From an uncultured Chthonomonadales bacterium (lineage in GTDB: Bacteria; Armatimonadota; Chthonomonadetes; Chthonomonadales; CAJBBX01), in the NCBI GenBank assembly GCA_938005745.1, contig CALLMM010000050.1, positions 35,059-99,058 on the forward strand: a stretch of 64,000 bases of DNA, given 5' to 3'. Position 1 is the first letter of the stretch, and each line of letters opens with the position of its first letter. The notes beneath the pieces are model-generated. The model had not been told where the DNA came from, searched no databases, and saw only the letters and a list, made by a program, of their open reading frames with translations. Below, in pieces: positions 1-8,816 of the stretch. Both the position numbers and the translations under genes were made by a program.

Positions 1-297
1 CACCTGCCAGATCTCCACCACCGCATTGCGGATCGGATCGCCGCGTCTGTCCAGCACTCTGCCGCTCAGGTAGGTGATCCCTCCTACCGCAGGAGTCAGC
101 GCGTCGTTGATGATAATCAGGTCGTTATCGGTGTCCAGAGGCAGCCTGTCCGGATAGAAAGGTCCCTCCGTCTGCCTCGGCGTGCGAATCAGATCCTCGG
201 CAAATGCCGCGCCGCCAGCGCATATGAAGACTCCGGAGGCAAGCTGCCCCAGAAAACGGCGGCGGCTGAGCGGTGATGAGAACTCTCTTTCGGACAT
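1..297 (-). CDS. Intradiol ring-cleavage dioxygenase-like protein, N-terminal part (cut by window edge)
   Basis: The reading frame starts at ATG 297-295 and runs off the left edge, so only 99 residues are visible. Residues 11-17 carry a twin-arginine motif (SRRRFLG) followed by a hydrophobic stretch, so export by the Tat system is likely. After it comes [12 protein letters not shown] and PLDTDNDL, the characteristic N-terminal signature of protocatechuate 3,4-dioxygenase beta-type intradiol dioxygenases, then the start of the beta-sandwich ([19 protein letters not shown]). The iron-binding Tyr and His residues lie outside the window. The family opens catechol-type rings, but exported members have poorly known substrates. 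An AAAGG lies about 12 bases before the start. The family call is strong; the substrate is unknown. Confidence 0.85.
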   Translation of the reverse strand, partial: MSEREFSSPLSRRRFLGQLASGVFICAGGAAFAEDLIRTPRQTEGPFYPDRLPLDTDNDLIIINDALTPAVGGITYLSGRVLDRRGDPIRNAVVEIWQV

Positions 298-401
298 AGG
301 GATCGCTGCCTTTCGTGTTGCGTGATGAAACATTGGATGGAAGACCGCCGCGTGCAGTAACACGCAGCGGTCCAGAGACGGAGAGGGATTTCAGAAAGAG
401 A

Positions 402-1595
402 TTAACGGAACAGCTTCGGCGCGAACTGGATCAGGTAGTCTCTCCAGACTAGCCAGGTATGCGCCCCGTCCGTCTCTTCGTAGACAACGTTGAAGTCGTA
501 CTTTTTCAGGAGATTTACCGTCGAACGCGATACCTGCAGCAGAAAGTCGTCTTTCCCCGTGCCAAACCAGAGCAGTTTCAATCCCTTCTTTCCGGCGGGA
601 TTCTGAAGCCGGGCGAGGTTCTGCTCCTCCCAGGGCGTTCTTGCATTCGGATCAGGGGGAGACGCTTCGCCGGGTCTGGTTCGCGGAAAGGCGTTGAACA
701 GCCCGGAACTGAATACGCCGACATAGGCGAACATCTCCGGATGTGACAGGAAGATGTTGAGCGTCTGCGCACCGCCCATCGAGAGTCCGGCAATGGCGCG
801 GCTGTTACGATTGGCGATCACCCGGTAGTTTTTCTCAATGGCGGGAAGAATGTCGCGCATGAACTCCTGTTCAAACTCGTCGGGGGGCGGTTGTGAGTCG
901 GAGCGGGGCGGCGCGCCAAAACTGAATGGTCGCGTATGTCCGGCGGGCATCACCACGATCATCGGCTTTGCTTTCCCGGCGGAGATGAGATTATCCAGGA
1001 TCACGCCGGCGCGTCCCACCGAACTCCAGGAGTCGTCACTGTCCCCCGCGCCGTGCAGCAGATAGAAGACGGGGTATCGCCCTGTTCCCTTCTCGTATTC
1101 AGGAGGCGTGTAGACATGCATGCGTCGAAAGCGGGACAGAACGGTCGAGTAGTAGGTTACCTCCGACAGAGCGCCGTGCGGGACGTTGCGTATGTCCATC
1201 CACTCCGATCCAGGCACCACCACCAGGCTCCAGACATTCCCATTCGATTCGCTGGTGATGGGGTTTCGGGGATCAACCACAGAGACGCCGTCAATCAAAA
1301 AGGTATAACGGTATGCGCCCGGTTCCAGCGGTCCCAGAGTGACCTGCCAGACTCCAGTCTCATCTTTTGTCATGGCACCTGCAGAGACGTTGCCAGGGAT
1401 GTCGCCTCTATTCAACCGTACCGTCTGTGCCTGCGGAGCCCGAATCCGAAAAGTTACTCTTCGATCAGAATGCACCTCCGGAGAGTGGACGAGAGGTTGC
1501 TGTCCGAGGGCGGGCTCCAGATTGGTTGTCAGGGAGAGTATACTAACAAGAAGCGTCAACGCCAGGCAATAGATTGAGAGTTCGTGAGGTCTCAT
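402..1595 (-). CDS. Secreted esterase with N-terminal E-set (CBM48-like) domain
   Basis: This 397-residue protein begins with a signal peptide (residues 1-31, hydrophobic core LALTLLVSIL). Residues 38-125 look like an immunoglobulin-like E-set/glycogen-binding domain (VTFRIRAPQAQTV, EPGAYRYTFLIDG). Residues 145-397 form an alpha/beta hydrolase of the enterochelin/feruloyl esterase family (PF00756), with the nucleophile in GLSMGG (Ser272), YLLHGAGD near 180 and the likely catalytic His in DGAHTW near 378. Such proteins hydrolyse acyl or aryl esters on plant polysaccharides, among other substrates. An ATTATA (TATAAT on the minus strand) at 1641-1646 is a plausible -10 element. No neighbour shares its strand closely, so it is probably a single-gene unit. 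Confidence 0.88.
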   Translation of the reverse strand: MRPHELSIYCLALTLLVSILSLTTNLEPALGQQPLVHSPEVHSDRRVTFRIRAPQAQTVRLNRGDIPGNVSAGAMTKDETGVWQVTLGPLEPGAYRYTFLIDGVSVVDPRNPITSESNGNVWSLVVVPGSEWMDIRNVPHGALSEVTYYSTVLSRFRRMHVYTPPEYEKGTGRYPVFYLLHGAGDSDDSWSSVGRAGVILDNLISAGKAKPMIVVMPAGHTRPFSFGAPPRSDSQPPPDEFEQEFMRDILPAIEKNYRVIANRNSRAIAGLSMGGAQTLNIFLSHPEMFAYVGVFSSGLFNAFPRTRPGEASPPDPNARTPWEEQNLARLQNPAGKKGLKLLWFGTGKDDFLLQVSRSTVNLLKKYDFNVVYEETDGAHTWLVWRDYLIQFAPKLFR

Positions 1596-1701
1596 GGCTT
1601 ATACCGTTCCCGGGAAGGTTTTGATGCAGACTACAGGATGATTATACCTTTCAGCGCAGAAAAGCGAATGCATCCAATCATTCCATGCGCGTTCCGGATG
1701 C

Positions 1702-1730
1702 TTGAAAACTGGCGGCGTATCGTGTATGCT
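1702..1730 (+). promoter_or_regulatory. Predicted sigma-70 promoter of the O-methyltransferase gene
   Basis: TTGAAA at 1702-1707 and TATGCT at 1725-1730 are separated by 17 bases. They sit about 75 bases before the methyltransferase start. Transcription would begin near 1737. Confidence 0.45.
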
Positions 1731-1806
1731 ATGCGTGCAGCTCCATCTCCAGAAGCTGCGGGTCTTCCAGGCATGCCGAAGCAAACCTGAACACAGAAAG
1801 AGAGAG

Positions 1807-2835
1807 ATGACCGATCCAACACCTGCGTCCGGGACGCCGCCTTTTCCCTCTCCTGAGCCGATTTTTCAACTTGCTACCGCATACTGGGGGTCCGCAACGC
1901 TGCTTGCGGCGGTCAATCTGGGTCTTTTTTCGCTCCTGTCGAATGGAGGACTGACGGCATCAGAGGCGTCGGAGAGACTTCCGGCGGACGCGCGCGCCGT
2001 CGAGATGCTGCTCAACGCTTGCTGCGGCTTGAGCCTGCTGGAGAAACAGGAGGATCGGTACCATCTTACGCCTCTCTCTGCCGCCTATCTTGCGCCGGGT
2101 TCGCCCGCCTATCTTGGCAGCGCGCTGCTCTGGAGTCTGAACCAGTACCCGGTCTGGGGATCGCTGACGGATTCCGTCCGAACAGGAAGACCGGCAGTTT
2201 CGCCGGAGGAGCAGTTAGGCGCAGACCCGGAGAAGACCCGTGCTTTCGTACTGGGAATGCACGAACGCGCACAGGGAGTCGCCCGTGCCGTGACCCGGTT
2301 TCTCGATCTGTCCGGATGCGCGCGGATGCTGGATGTGGGCGGCGGACCGGGAACCTACTCCATGCTTCTGGCAAAGCAGAACCCCGGGTTGGAGGCGGTG
2401 GTTCTGGACTTGCCTCCGGTGGCGGCGATCGCCGCCGAACTGATCGAAAATGCAGGGCTGTCCGACAAGGTTCGCACGCTGGCGGGAGACGCAACCCGGG
2501 GCGATTACGGCGAGGAGGAGTACGACGCCGTGCTCTTCTCCGGAGTGCTGCATCGCATGAGTCCGCCGGTTATTGAAACGATGCTGGCAGGCGCGAAGAG
2601 GGCGCTGCAGGCAGGCGGTCGCGTGCTGGTGAGCGATGTGATGTTGAATGACGAGAAGACCTCACCGGTTTTTGCGACGCTGTTTTCGCTGCAGATGCTG
2701 CTGACCAGCACGGACGGAGCCGCTTTTTCGGCGCGTGAGTGCGGCGCCTGGCTGTCGCGTGCCGGGTTTACGGACATCTCGCTGCGGAGCCTGCCGCCCC
2801 CGCTGCCCTACACGGTTGTTTCGGGGCGCAGGTGA
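1807..2835 (+). CDS. SAM-dependent O-methyltransferase (family 2, with dimerisation domain)
   Basis: I place the start at ATG 1807, preceded by an AGAAAGAGAGAG purine tract, giving 342 residues; an upstream in-frame ATG at 1702 lies inside the probable promoter. Residues 15-90 form the winged-helix dimerisation domain typical of O-methyltransferase family 2 (LLAAVNLGLFSLL, LTPLSAAYL). The Rossmann SAM site is MLDVGGGPGTYS near residue 175, followed by the acidic VVLDLPPV and the product-strand region YDAVLFSGVLH. Relatives methylate hydroxyl groups on aromatic or polyketide compounds; the substrate here is unknown. The last 174 bases overlap, tail to tail, the 3' end of the large secreted protein gene on the other strand. 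The C-terminus (LPYTVVSGRR) looks normal for the family. Confidence 0.88.
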   Translation: MTDPTPASGTPPFPSPEPIFQLATAYWGSATLLAAVNLGLFSLLSNGGLTASEASERLPADARAVEMLLNACCGLSLLEKQEDRYHLTPLSAAYLAPGSPAYLGSALLWSLNQYPVWGSLTDSVRTGRPAVSPEEQLGADPEKTRAFVLGMHERAQGVARAVTRFLDLSGCARMLDVGGGPGTYSMLLAKQNPGLEAVVLDLPPVAAIAAELIENAGLSDKVRTLAGDATRGDYGEEEYDAVLFSGVLHRMSPPVIETMLAGAKRALQAGGRVLVSDVMLNDEKTSPVFATLFSLQMLLTSTDGAAFSARECGAWLSRAGFTDISLRSLPPPLPYTVVSGRR

Positions 2836-5820
2836 CGGCGGCGCCTGCCAGCCGACCCGAACCACCACTCCCTCCGGATCGTTGGGGTACTCGATGAGGA
2901 GCGTGTTCCCCTCCTCCTTCAGCGTTGCATCCAGAGGCAAGCCGAACCGTGAATAGGCTTTGACGCCGAGAGCCTTCCTTTTCCCCGCATAGATACGGGC
3001 TGCGCCTTTCGTCTGATCCGGACCCTGCGCCATAAAAGCGGTGCTCTCAGCACGTTCGCTCTTCACACGAAGACGCCCGGAGACTGCCAGAATGGAAGGG
3101 ATGGTCTCGGAGGTTCGCACCTGCTGGAGAAAAGCCATGTCGTTGGCGGGTATGGAGGGGTTGCGGAGAAGCGGCAGGTTCGGTTTCAGCAGGTCTATAT
3201 AAAGACCCTCCAGATCGCAGGCTTCGCCGAAGGTTCTTATCCCGACATAGGGACCGCGCCGCACCAGAAACTGCGTACTCTCCTTCATCTCCTCCTCTGT
3301 CGTATCGAAGGCATACTTTACCATCGCGCGCATCCAGTGCTCCCCGATGGTGTTGGCGGAGAGATAGCCGGGAGCCACGCCGGCATAGATCAGCCTGCCG
3401 TTCCCCGCGAAGCCTTCCCAGACCACCGGCTCCTGACCGCCGGCGAGCGTGTAGAGCGGTTTGGCTTTGGGCGGCAGGGGGTAGAAGGTGAAGGGATAGG
3501 CAGGAGGAATTCGCAGACGCGTATACGCCCGCCCGAAGGTCTCATCGGAAGCGGTCAGGATCATGGTCTGTGTGCGCGCCGCTCCCGCTTTCACCAGAAA
3601 GCCGTTGCCCATGTCAACGGTCAGGGTGATCGGGGCGTCTTTCGGCAGATTGTCGAACCGGTAGCTCCAGTAGGCGTATCCGTCGGCAAAGCGCGCCTCG
3701 CCCGAAACCCGGCTGTCCGAGTCTTCCACCAGGAATCGCGTCTCCAGATCGGAACCTGCCTGGAAGGCGGCGGCAAGCCGGTTTCCTATACGAAGCTCCG
3801 CTCCCGCAACATACGGTCCCCATCCGTCCTCTTTCGAGATATCCTCGAACCTGACCAGAACGCTGCCGGTCTCCTGCGCGAACGGGGTCAGGTCCAGCGT
3901 GTATCGCTTGCGGTTTTGCAGATTTCGTTCCTGCGGCGAACCGCTCAGTATCTCGGAAAGCGTGTTATCTACGGAGGGGGAGGAGACCGTTCGCGCGGTC
4001 GGCTTCACGGATGTGTCCGGATAGACGCCCGCCGCCATAAGCAGATGAGAGACCGGCGTATCGAACCCCTCCTTTTTCCACCACGAATCACGAACTTCGT
4101 TGTAGGCGTCTGTGCCTCCAAATACGATCAGAGATCCGCCTTTACGCACCCATGCCGCCAGCGCTTCGTTGGCGGAGCGAGCCAGCGGCTTCAGAAAGTC
4201 GTAGCTGACCAGCAGCACCCTCATTCCGTCCAGATAGCCCGGCTCAGCGGCGCGATCCAGAGAGAGGATGCGCACAGGTATCCCCCGTTCGATTAACGGC
4301 AGGCAGAGTCCGTAGAAGCTGTCTATGTCGCTGGGGGAGGGGTCTGCGCGCTGCCACTGCATCGAATCGGAGACGAAGGTTCCAATGCCTTCACTGCCCG
4401 CCTGTAATGTGCCGCGGGGAAATCTCCACAGATCGGACAGCGCCCCGACAACGCTGTTGATCACCGTCGCATAGTCGCCCGGCACGCGCCCGTAGATCCG
4501 TTCGGGCCAGGGCATGACCTCAAAACTGTTCACTTCCGGGAACATCAGGGCTGCCAGCAGCGTTCGCCGATAGTTCTGCTGGTAGTCCTCTATCGGCAGG
4601 TTCGGATTGTCCTCAACCGGATCCATCAGAAACCAAAGGCGTCTATCCGTGCCTCGCGTCAGATGATAGAGCGAGGAGTACTCCAGATAGCCGACTTCGA
4701 AGGTTCTCTCCGAACGCGCTCCCCCGAGGCGCGCCGGAGTGCGCGCCGTTCCCGTCCAGACCTGTCCGATGATCTCCTGCAGCTCCGGTAGTTTCAAAAT
4801 GCCGAAGTGCGGCGAAACGATCCCCCAGTGCGCGTAGTTGATCGGGCTGTGAAGGGCGACCATACGCCGCACCGCCGGGTTGGTGCGGGCGGCTTCCTGG
4901 AGGATGGCGCGGACAGTGCGCAGTTTCAGAGTCGCTTTTAGCTGTTCGGAGCGATAACGTGAATCCACACTTCCATGCGGAGGCTCCCAGGGCGTTCCGT
5001 AGATCTCTCTCCAGGCTGCTTTGAATGCCCCGGAGTAGCCGGCTTTTGCCAGGAACTCCGGCTCCTCCGGACAGATCGCTTGACTGCCCGCCCGGATGGC
5101 GTCCGTATAGTATTTCAGAAGCAGACGGGTTCGGTTCTCAGTGGGAACCATGTAGAAGTCGTTGCCGATGGTGATCGGTTTGTTGTTCCGATCCTGCTGC
5201 GTCTCCTCCGGATTCTGTCTGACATACTCCTCATAGGCGCGAAAGCCGCCCATTGTCTGCAGCGTATATCCGCGATCCGCCCAGGTCTGTATCACCTCCG
5301 GGTTGCTCGAGTAGATCAGAACGGCGTCAGTGGGGACGCCGATGTTCGGACTGAAGCGATCGCCGGTCTGAAAGGAGGTGTAGGGAACAGGCGGGCGCGG
5401 AATGGACCAGGCTTTTGCTCCGGGAGGAATTCCCATCATGCGCTCAATGGCGTCGCTGACTCCGTCGCGATTGGTATCCAGCTCTTCCAGGCGGAAGCGG
5501 ATGTTCTGCACGCTGACCCTCCCCGCCTGAACCTGGAACCGGAAGGTCAGGCTGCCTCCGAGCGGATGGTTCATCGGCGCGGTGACCGTGAGAGACCGCT
5601 GATTGCCGATCCTCTCCTGCCTTGCGGGGAGCGGCTTACCCTCTGCGGACAGGACCTGAACCCGGATATCCTCGACCGCATCAAAGGTGAGGATGCAGCG
5701 CGCGCCCGGCGTTATCGGGAGCTTGTAGTCCCAGAGATTCTCTGGGTCCTGCGCAGAGAGGGAGGGTTTGAGAGGCAGCAGCAGCGCCAGCATGAGGAAG
5801 AGCAAAAGATAGCTTCGCAA
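2662..5820 (-). CDS. Large secreted glycoside-hydrolase-like protein with GATase-like domain
   Basis: The start is TTG 5820, chosen because AGGAGAG stands nine bases upstream and a clean signal peptide follows (residues 1-23). The protein has 1052 residues. Visible parts are a beta-rich region (30-112), a calcium-loop-like DTNRDGVSD at 115-123, a long region 140-480 that resembles a clan-A TIM barrel (ICPEEPEFLAKAG near 250 could hold an acid/base Glu), and a glutamine-amidotransferase-like fold at about 530-590 (VLLVSYDFLKPL, GGSLIVFGGTDAY), as in the middle domain of GH42-type beta-galactosidases. Galactose-binding-like and other beta domains seem to follow. The final 57 residues are very Arg/Gln/Pro-rich and are read antisense to the methyltransferase gene, so they look like a tail gained by loss of an earlier stop. 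It is last in a four-gene operon. Enzymatic class is inferred, not shown. Confidence 0.72.
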   Translation of the reverse strand: MRSYLLLFLMLALLLPLKPSLSAQDPENLWDYKLPITPGARCILTFDAVEDIRVQVLSAEGKPLPARQERIGNQRSLTVTAPMNHPLGGSLTFRFQVQAGRVSVQNIRFRLEELDTNRDGVSDAIERMMGIPPGAKAWSIPRPPVPYTSFQTGDRFSPNIGVPTDAVLIYSSNPEVIQTWADRGYTLQTMGGFRAYEEYVRQNPEETQQDRNNKPITIGNDFYMVPTENRTRLLLKYYTDAIRAGSQAICPEEPEFLAKAGYSGAFKAAWREIYGTPWEPPHGSVDSRYRSEQLKATLKLRTVRAILQEAARTNPAVRRMVALHSPINYAHWGIVSPHFGILKLPELQEIIGQVWTGTARTPARLGGARSERTFEVGYLEYSSLYHLTRGTDRRLWFLMDPVEDNPNLPIEDYQQNYRRTLLAALMFPEVNSFEVMPWPERIYGRVPGDYATVINSVVGALSDLWRFPRGTLQAGSEGIGTFVSDSMQWQRADPSPSDIDSFYGLCLPLIERGIPVRILSLDRAAEPGYLDGMRVLLVSYDFLKPLARSANEALAAWVRKGGSLIVFGGTDAYNEVRDSWWKKEGFDTPVSHLLMAAGVYPDTSVKPTARTVSSPSVDNTLSEILSGSPQERNLQNRKRYTLDLTPFAQETGSVLVRFEDISKEDGWGPYVAGAELRIGNRLAAAFQAGSDLETRFLVEDSDSRVSGEARFADGYAYWSYRFDNLPKDAPITLTVDMGNGFLVKAGAARTQTMILTASDETFGRAYTRLRIPPAYPFTFYPLPPKAKPLYTLAGGQEPVVWEGFAGNGRLIYAGVAPGYLSANTIGEHWMRAMVKYAFDTTEEEMKESTQFLVRRGPYVGIRTFGEACDLEGLYIDLLKPNLPLLRNPSIPANDMAFLQQVRTSETIPSILAVSGRLRVKSERAESTAFMAQGPDQTKGAARIYAGKRKALGVKAYSRFGLPLDATLKEEGNTLLIEYPNDPEGVVVRVGWQAPPSPAPRNNRVGQRGRQAPQRDVRKPGTRQPGAALTRRKSGSVRAGQQHLQRKQRRKNR

Positions 5821-5865
5821 GACAGGACTCTCCTGGAGGTAACAGCGGTATCCCCGTTCAGGCGG

Positions 5866-6150
5866 TCAGGCTTCGAGGAATGTTACGATTCCTTCCTGCT
5901 GACCAAGTTTCAAGAACTCCTCACATGTCTGAGGGATGGGAAGGGTTTTCCCGGTCGCATCATTGTATCTTCGGATCGCCTCCTGCGAAAACTGCAGCGG
6001 GGAGAGCGCGTTCACCGCCAGTCGCATAACGAAGTTGACCTTCGAGGCGACCTTGCTTTGCATCTGTCGGACGATCTCCTCCGCGCTGTTTCCGTTGAAG
6101 TACTCATCTACGCGGATCTGTTCCGCCTGAAACTGGACTCGCACTCTCAT
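5866..6150 (-). CDS. Conserved-looking 94-residue protein of unknown function
   Basis: I do not recognise this protein. Its ATG (6150-6148) overlaps the TGA of the preceding PmoA-like gene (ATGA), so it is almost certainly translated by coupling. The sequence begins with a beta strand (MRVRVQFQ), continues with an amphipathic helical part containing EEIVRQMQSKV and FVMRLAVNAL, and ends acidic (IVTFLEA). There is no signal peptide, membrane segment or cysteine, so it is probably cytosolic. It lies between a sugar-like MFS transporter/DUF6807 pair and a secreted glycosidase-like protein, so a role in the same catabolic process is a guess from context only. Confidence 0.75.
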   Translation of the reverse strand: MRVRVQFQAEQIRVDEYFNGNSAEEIVRQMQSKVASKVNFVMRLAVNALSPLQFSQEAIRRYNDATGKTLPIPQTCEEFLKLGQQEGIVTFLEA

Positions 6151-7259
6151 GAATCCGCTCTCTCTACAAGGGGCGGGCAGGCGAAATTCAGATAGTGTCC
6201 ACGTACATCGGCAGAGCCGGCATCTCCCTCATGCAGCAGCAGACGGTATAAGAAACGCATGGTCTCGCCCTCCTCCAGCGTATAGCTGCCCTCCCTGCGA
6301 CCATTTGTGAAGTCGCTCAATCCGAAGGGATTGGCGGCAAATAGACCGTAGTTGCGTACATGCCAGTAGGTGGGATGACGGAAGCTGTCAGGATGGTCCA
6401 TGATGGCGATGCCGACATGCTTTCCCTCCACCATGCCGGAGTAGTCGCACCAGTGCGCGCTCCTGCCCCAGGTCTCTCTCTCCTGAACGCCGCCATAGCT
6501 GTTTTCGATCTTTCCGCCGCGAGGAACATCCATCGAACTTGCCACGCGCACCGAGATCATGCCGCCCTCTTTGGTGTCGCCAAAGCGAACCGGTCCCGAT
6601 ACCGGGGAGAGGCGTATCTCAAAGTCCATCATGCGCACGGAGACCATATTCCAGACCGTCACGGTGAGGTTCTGGGTAAGGAGAGGCGCGCCTGCGGCGT
6701 CTGTCCATTCGCTCAGGCTGGAGAACCTGCCGAAGACGGAGCCGCTGGCTAACTGATAGAAGTTGCGATGATGGGTGAAGCCGTGACCCTCCTCCTCGCT
6801 CCAGTTATCCGTTCCGTTCACATCTCCAAAGGCGATGTAGAGGGAGCGATGATGCCGGTGATCCCGGGTTTCGCCCTCCACGTCGTCGCGCATGGGGTAG
6901 GCGCGCGTAATCGGGATGCCTCCCGGAGCGTAGAGGGGCCAGAAATAGGGACGGGCGGGCGTCTGCGCAAAGCGGTAGATGGTGAAAAGCTCATCCTGCA
7001 CCAGAATCTGCAGCTGAGACTCGTCCAGTTTCATGTCCACGCGTGTTTCCGAGACCGTATCGTCTATCTCGTAGACCGCTCTCTCTCCCTTTTCTAGGGG
7101 GAGGGGAAGGAAGTAGAGCGTATCTCCCTCGCGTTGAACCGCGACCGTCTGCGATCCCAGACGAAGACTCTGCGGGGTTTCCGGCAGGTCCCAGGGAAGC
7201 GCAATCGGGCAGTCAACCCGCGGATGCTCGCCCGCCTGAACGATAATTTGCGTACTCAT
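6147..7259 (-). CDS. PmoA-like family protein (DUF6807)
   Basis: The start is ATG 7259-7257, which overlaps the stop of the MFS gene by four bases (ATGA); the frame is open further upstream but that part lies within the transporter gene. The 370-residue protein matches the DUF6807 family, annotated PmoA-like in databases despite having no demonstrated link to methane monooxygenase. Typical features are DHRHHRSLYIAFGDVNGTDNW, an all-beta core, GGVQERETWGRSAHW, and IAIMDHPDSFRHPTYWH. The fold resembles aldose-epimerase/galactose-mutarotase-like beta-sandwiches. No signal peptide is visible. Such genes are abundant in Armatimonadota, Planctomycetota and Verrucomicrobiota beside sugar oxidoreductases. 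The biochemical role is unknown; conserved His clusters suggest a metal or sugar site. Confidence 0.85.
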   Translation of the reverse strand: MSTQIIVQAGEHPRVDCPIALPWDLPETPQSLRLGSQTVAVQREGDTLYFLPLPLEKGERAVYEIDDTVSETRVDMKLDESQLQILVQDELFTIYRFAQTPARPYFWPLYAPGGIPITRAYPMRDDVEGETRDHRHHRSLYIAFGDVNGTDNWSEEEGHGFTHHRNFYQLASGSVFGRFSSLSEWTDAAGAPLLTQNLTVTVWNMVSVRMMDFEIRLSPVSGPVRFGDTKEGGMISVRVASSMDVPRGGKIENSYGGVQERETWGRSAHWCDYSGMVEGKHVGIAIMDHPDSFRHPTYWHVRNYGLFAANPFGLSDFTNGRREGSYTLEEGETMRFLYRLLLHEGDAGSADVRGHYLNFACPPLVERADS

Positions 7260-8584
7260 CCGTTCTCCTCCGCAAAATCCTGTGGCTCTTTCAGGGTCAG
7301 CAGTGCAAGGAACCAGGAGACCAGTAGCAGGAGGGCGGTTCCCAGAAACGGCGCATAGTGCGAACTGATCCAGGGCAGGACACTGACGCGGATATGCGCA
7401 TGTTCGTACAGATAGCCTCCCAGCGGCGCGCCCAGCATCGCCCCGATCCCCTGCACCGTGCCGACCGATCCCATGATCGCCCCGCGCTGCGCCGGCGGAC
7501 AGGAGGAGCTGATATACGCCATCCATGCGGGAAATGCGATGACAAATCCCACACCGATCAGCGAGCCGCCCAGAACCAGCGCCAGTTCGCTGCGGATGAA
7601 GATCAGCGTCCACATGGAGAAGGCGCACAGCCCCAGCCCGATCTTGACAGCGCGCGCCTTGCCGACCCGATCCCCGATTGTGCCCAGCGGAACGGAGACC
7701 CCGGCGATCACCAGCGCGGGAACCAGCAGCAGCGTGCCATAGACCGATTCCGAGATGCCGAACTCCTGCATGGCGAACAGCTTGATGATCAGCATGCACA
7801 TCCCGATCCCGAAGAAGGTGATGAACGCCATGAGGAGCGTGTGCGGGATCTGCTTGAGGCTGTGCACCAGCGCGGACATGCTGAACCCGGCTTCATGTTC
7901 GTGCGGATGGCTCTCATGCAGCGGACGAATGTTCGGGATGCGCCAGGCTGCCATGGCGGCGGTCAGCAGGAAGAGAACGCTGATCAGGTAGAAAGACGAG
8001 CGTTCCGGCACGGCATTCGGCGAGAGATAGCGGGTCAGGTCGTTCGCCGCGCCTCCCAGCAGCGGTCCCAGCGCTACCGCCATCAGGTAGGTAACGTTGA
8101 ACAGGCTCATCGCCTGGGAGCGACGTTCGGGGGGAACCAGGTCCGCCATCATCACCAGCGCGGAGGGCCAGAGCGCGGCTGCTCCCAATCCGTCCAGAAT
8201 ACGCAGCAGAACGAACAGATACCAGTGCTCTGCCGGAACGAGCAGCGTGAGCAGGGAGGTGATGACGCTGACGAGCGGACCGGCGATAATCAGCAGCTTG
8301 CGACCGATACGGTCTCCCAGAATCCCGAACGGTCCCTTCATCACGCCTTCGCAGAACAGGAACGCCGTCCCGATAAAGGTGATGAGCGTCTCTCCGTAGC
8401 CCATTCGGAACTTGAGGTAGACGGGCATGGCTGAGAAGTTCATCAGCATGTAGGAGAGTTCCGCCAGCCCCAGCACCACCCCGATAGAGAGCAGCGTGGC
8501 GCGCGATCCTAATACGGGCTTCGGTGAGGGCGGAGGAGATTCTTGCTGCATATTGTCGCTCAGAACGCCATTCTTTACAGCCAT
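7256..8584 (-). CDS. MFS transporter
   Basis: This 442-residue protein has about twelve hydrophobic segments and two homologous halves typical of the Major Facilitator Superfamily. The loop after TM2 carries FGILGDRIGRKLLI, the family A-motif (GxLaDrxGrk), and a second copy PLGTIGDRVGKARAV appears after TM8. A stretch of glycines in TM11 (GSVGTVQGIGAMLGAPLGGYL) is also usual. It should move a small solute by ion coupling across the inner membrane. It is the first gene of an operon with DUF6807, the 94-residue protein and the secreted glycosidase-like protein, so a sugar or sugar acid is the likely cargo. A GGAG lies 13 bases before the ATG, and a TATAAT (minus strand) is at 8653-8648. Confidence 0.9.
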   Translation of the reverse strand: MAVKNGVLSDNMQQESPPPSPKPVLGSRATLLSIGVVLGLAELSYMLMNFSAMPVYLKFRMGYGETLITFIGTAFLFCEGVMKGPFGILGDRIGRKLLIIAGPLVSVITSLLTLLVPAEHWYLFVLLRILDGLGAAALWPSALVMMADLVPPERRSQAMSLFNVTYLMAVALGPLLGGAANDLTRYLSPNAVPERSSFYLISVLFLLTAAMAAWRIPNIRPLHESHPHEHEAGFSMSALVHSLKQIPHTLLMAFITFFGIGMCMLIIKLFAMQEFGISESVYGTLLLVPALVIAGVSVPLGTIGDRVGKARAVKIGLGLCAFSMWTLIFIRSELALVLGGSLIGVGFVIAFPAWMAYISSSCPPAQRGAIMGSVGTVQGIGAMLGAPLGGYLYEHAHIRVSVLPWISSHYAPFLGTALLLLVSWFLALLTLKEPQDFAEENG

Positions 8585-8768
8585 ATCTGTCTAGTGTCTC
8601 CGTCAACTTCATCCATCTTCGTATTTTACGCCCACTATCTTCCCTTCATTATAGGTCTTTCCGCCTGTAATCGCGCACAAACGGCGCCTGCGATTCCCGG
8701 GACTGAACGCGCAAAGAGCGGATGTGAGAGGAAGGATGGCTGCCGGAGAATAGACGAAGGGAGCAGGG

Positions 8769-8800
8769 GGACGGCTTCACGGGATGCGGTGAAGCCGTCC
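8769..8800 (-). terminator. Hairpin downstream of the Gfo/Idh gene
   Basis: A perfect 12-base-pair stem (8769-8780 with 8789-8800) and an eight-base loop lie 17 bases after the stop of the minus-strand Gfo/Idh gene. No T-run follows on either strand, so it may protect the 3' end or be a factor-dependent terminator rather than an intrinsic one. Confidence 0.45.
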
Positions 8801-8816
8801 GCTCCTGGGAAGGCTC

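Noticed and set aside
6147..7259. Annotation of the DUF6807 protein as a methane monooxygenase subunit
   Set aside because: The family name PmoA-like is historical; the protein is soluble, with no membrane helices or copper-site pattern of particulate methane monooxygenase.
7260..7799. Upstream extension of the DUF6807 frame
   Set aside because: It lies within the MFS gene and has no similarity; the ATGA overlap at 7256-7259 gives the natural start.
7358..8434. Long plus-strand reading frame opposite the MFS gene
   Set aside because: It is antisense to a clear 12-helix transporter; its translation is rich in His, Gln and Arg with no domain and no ribosome site.
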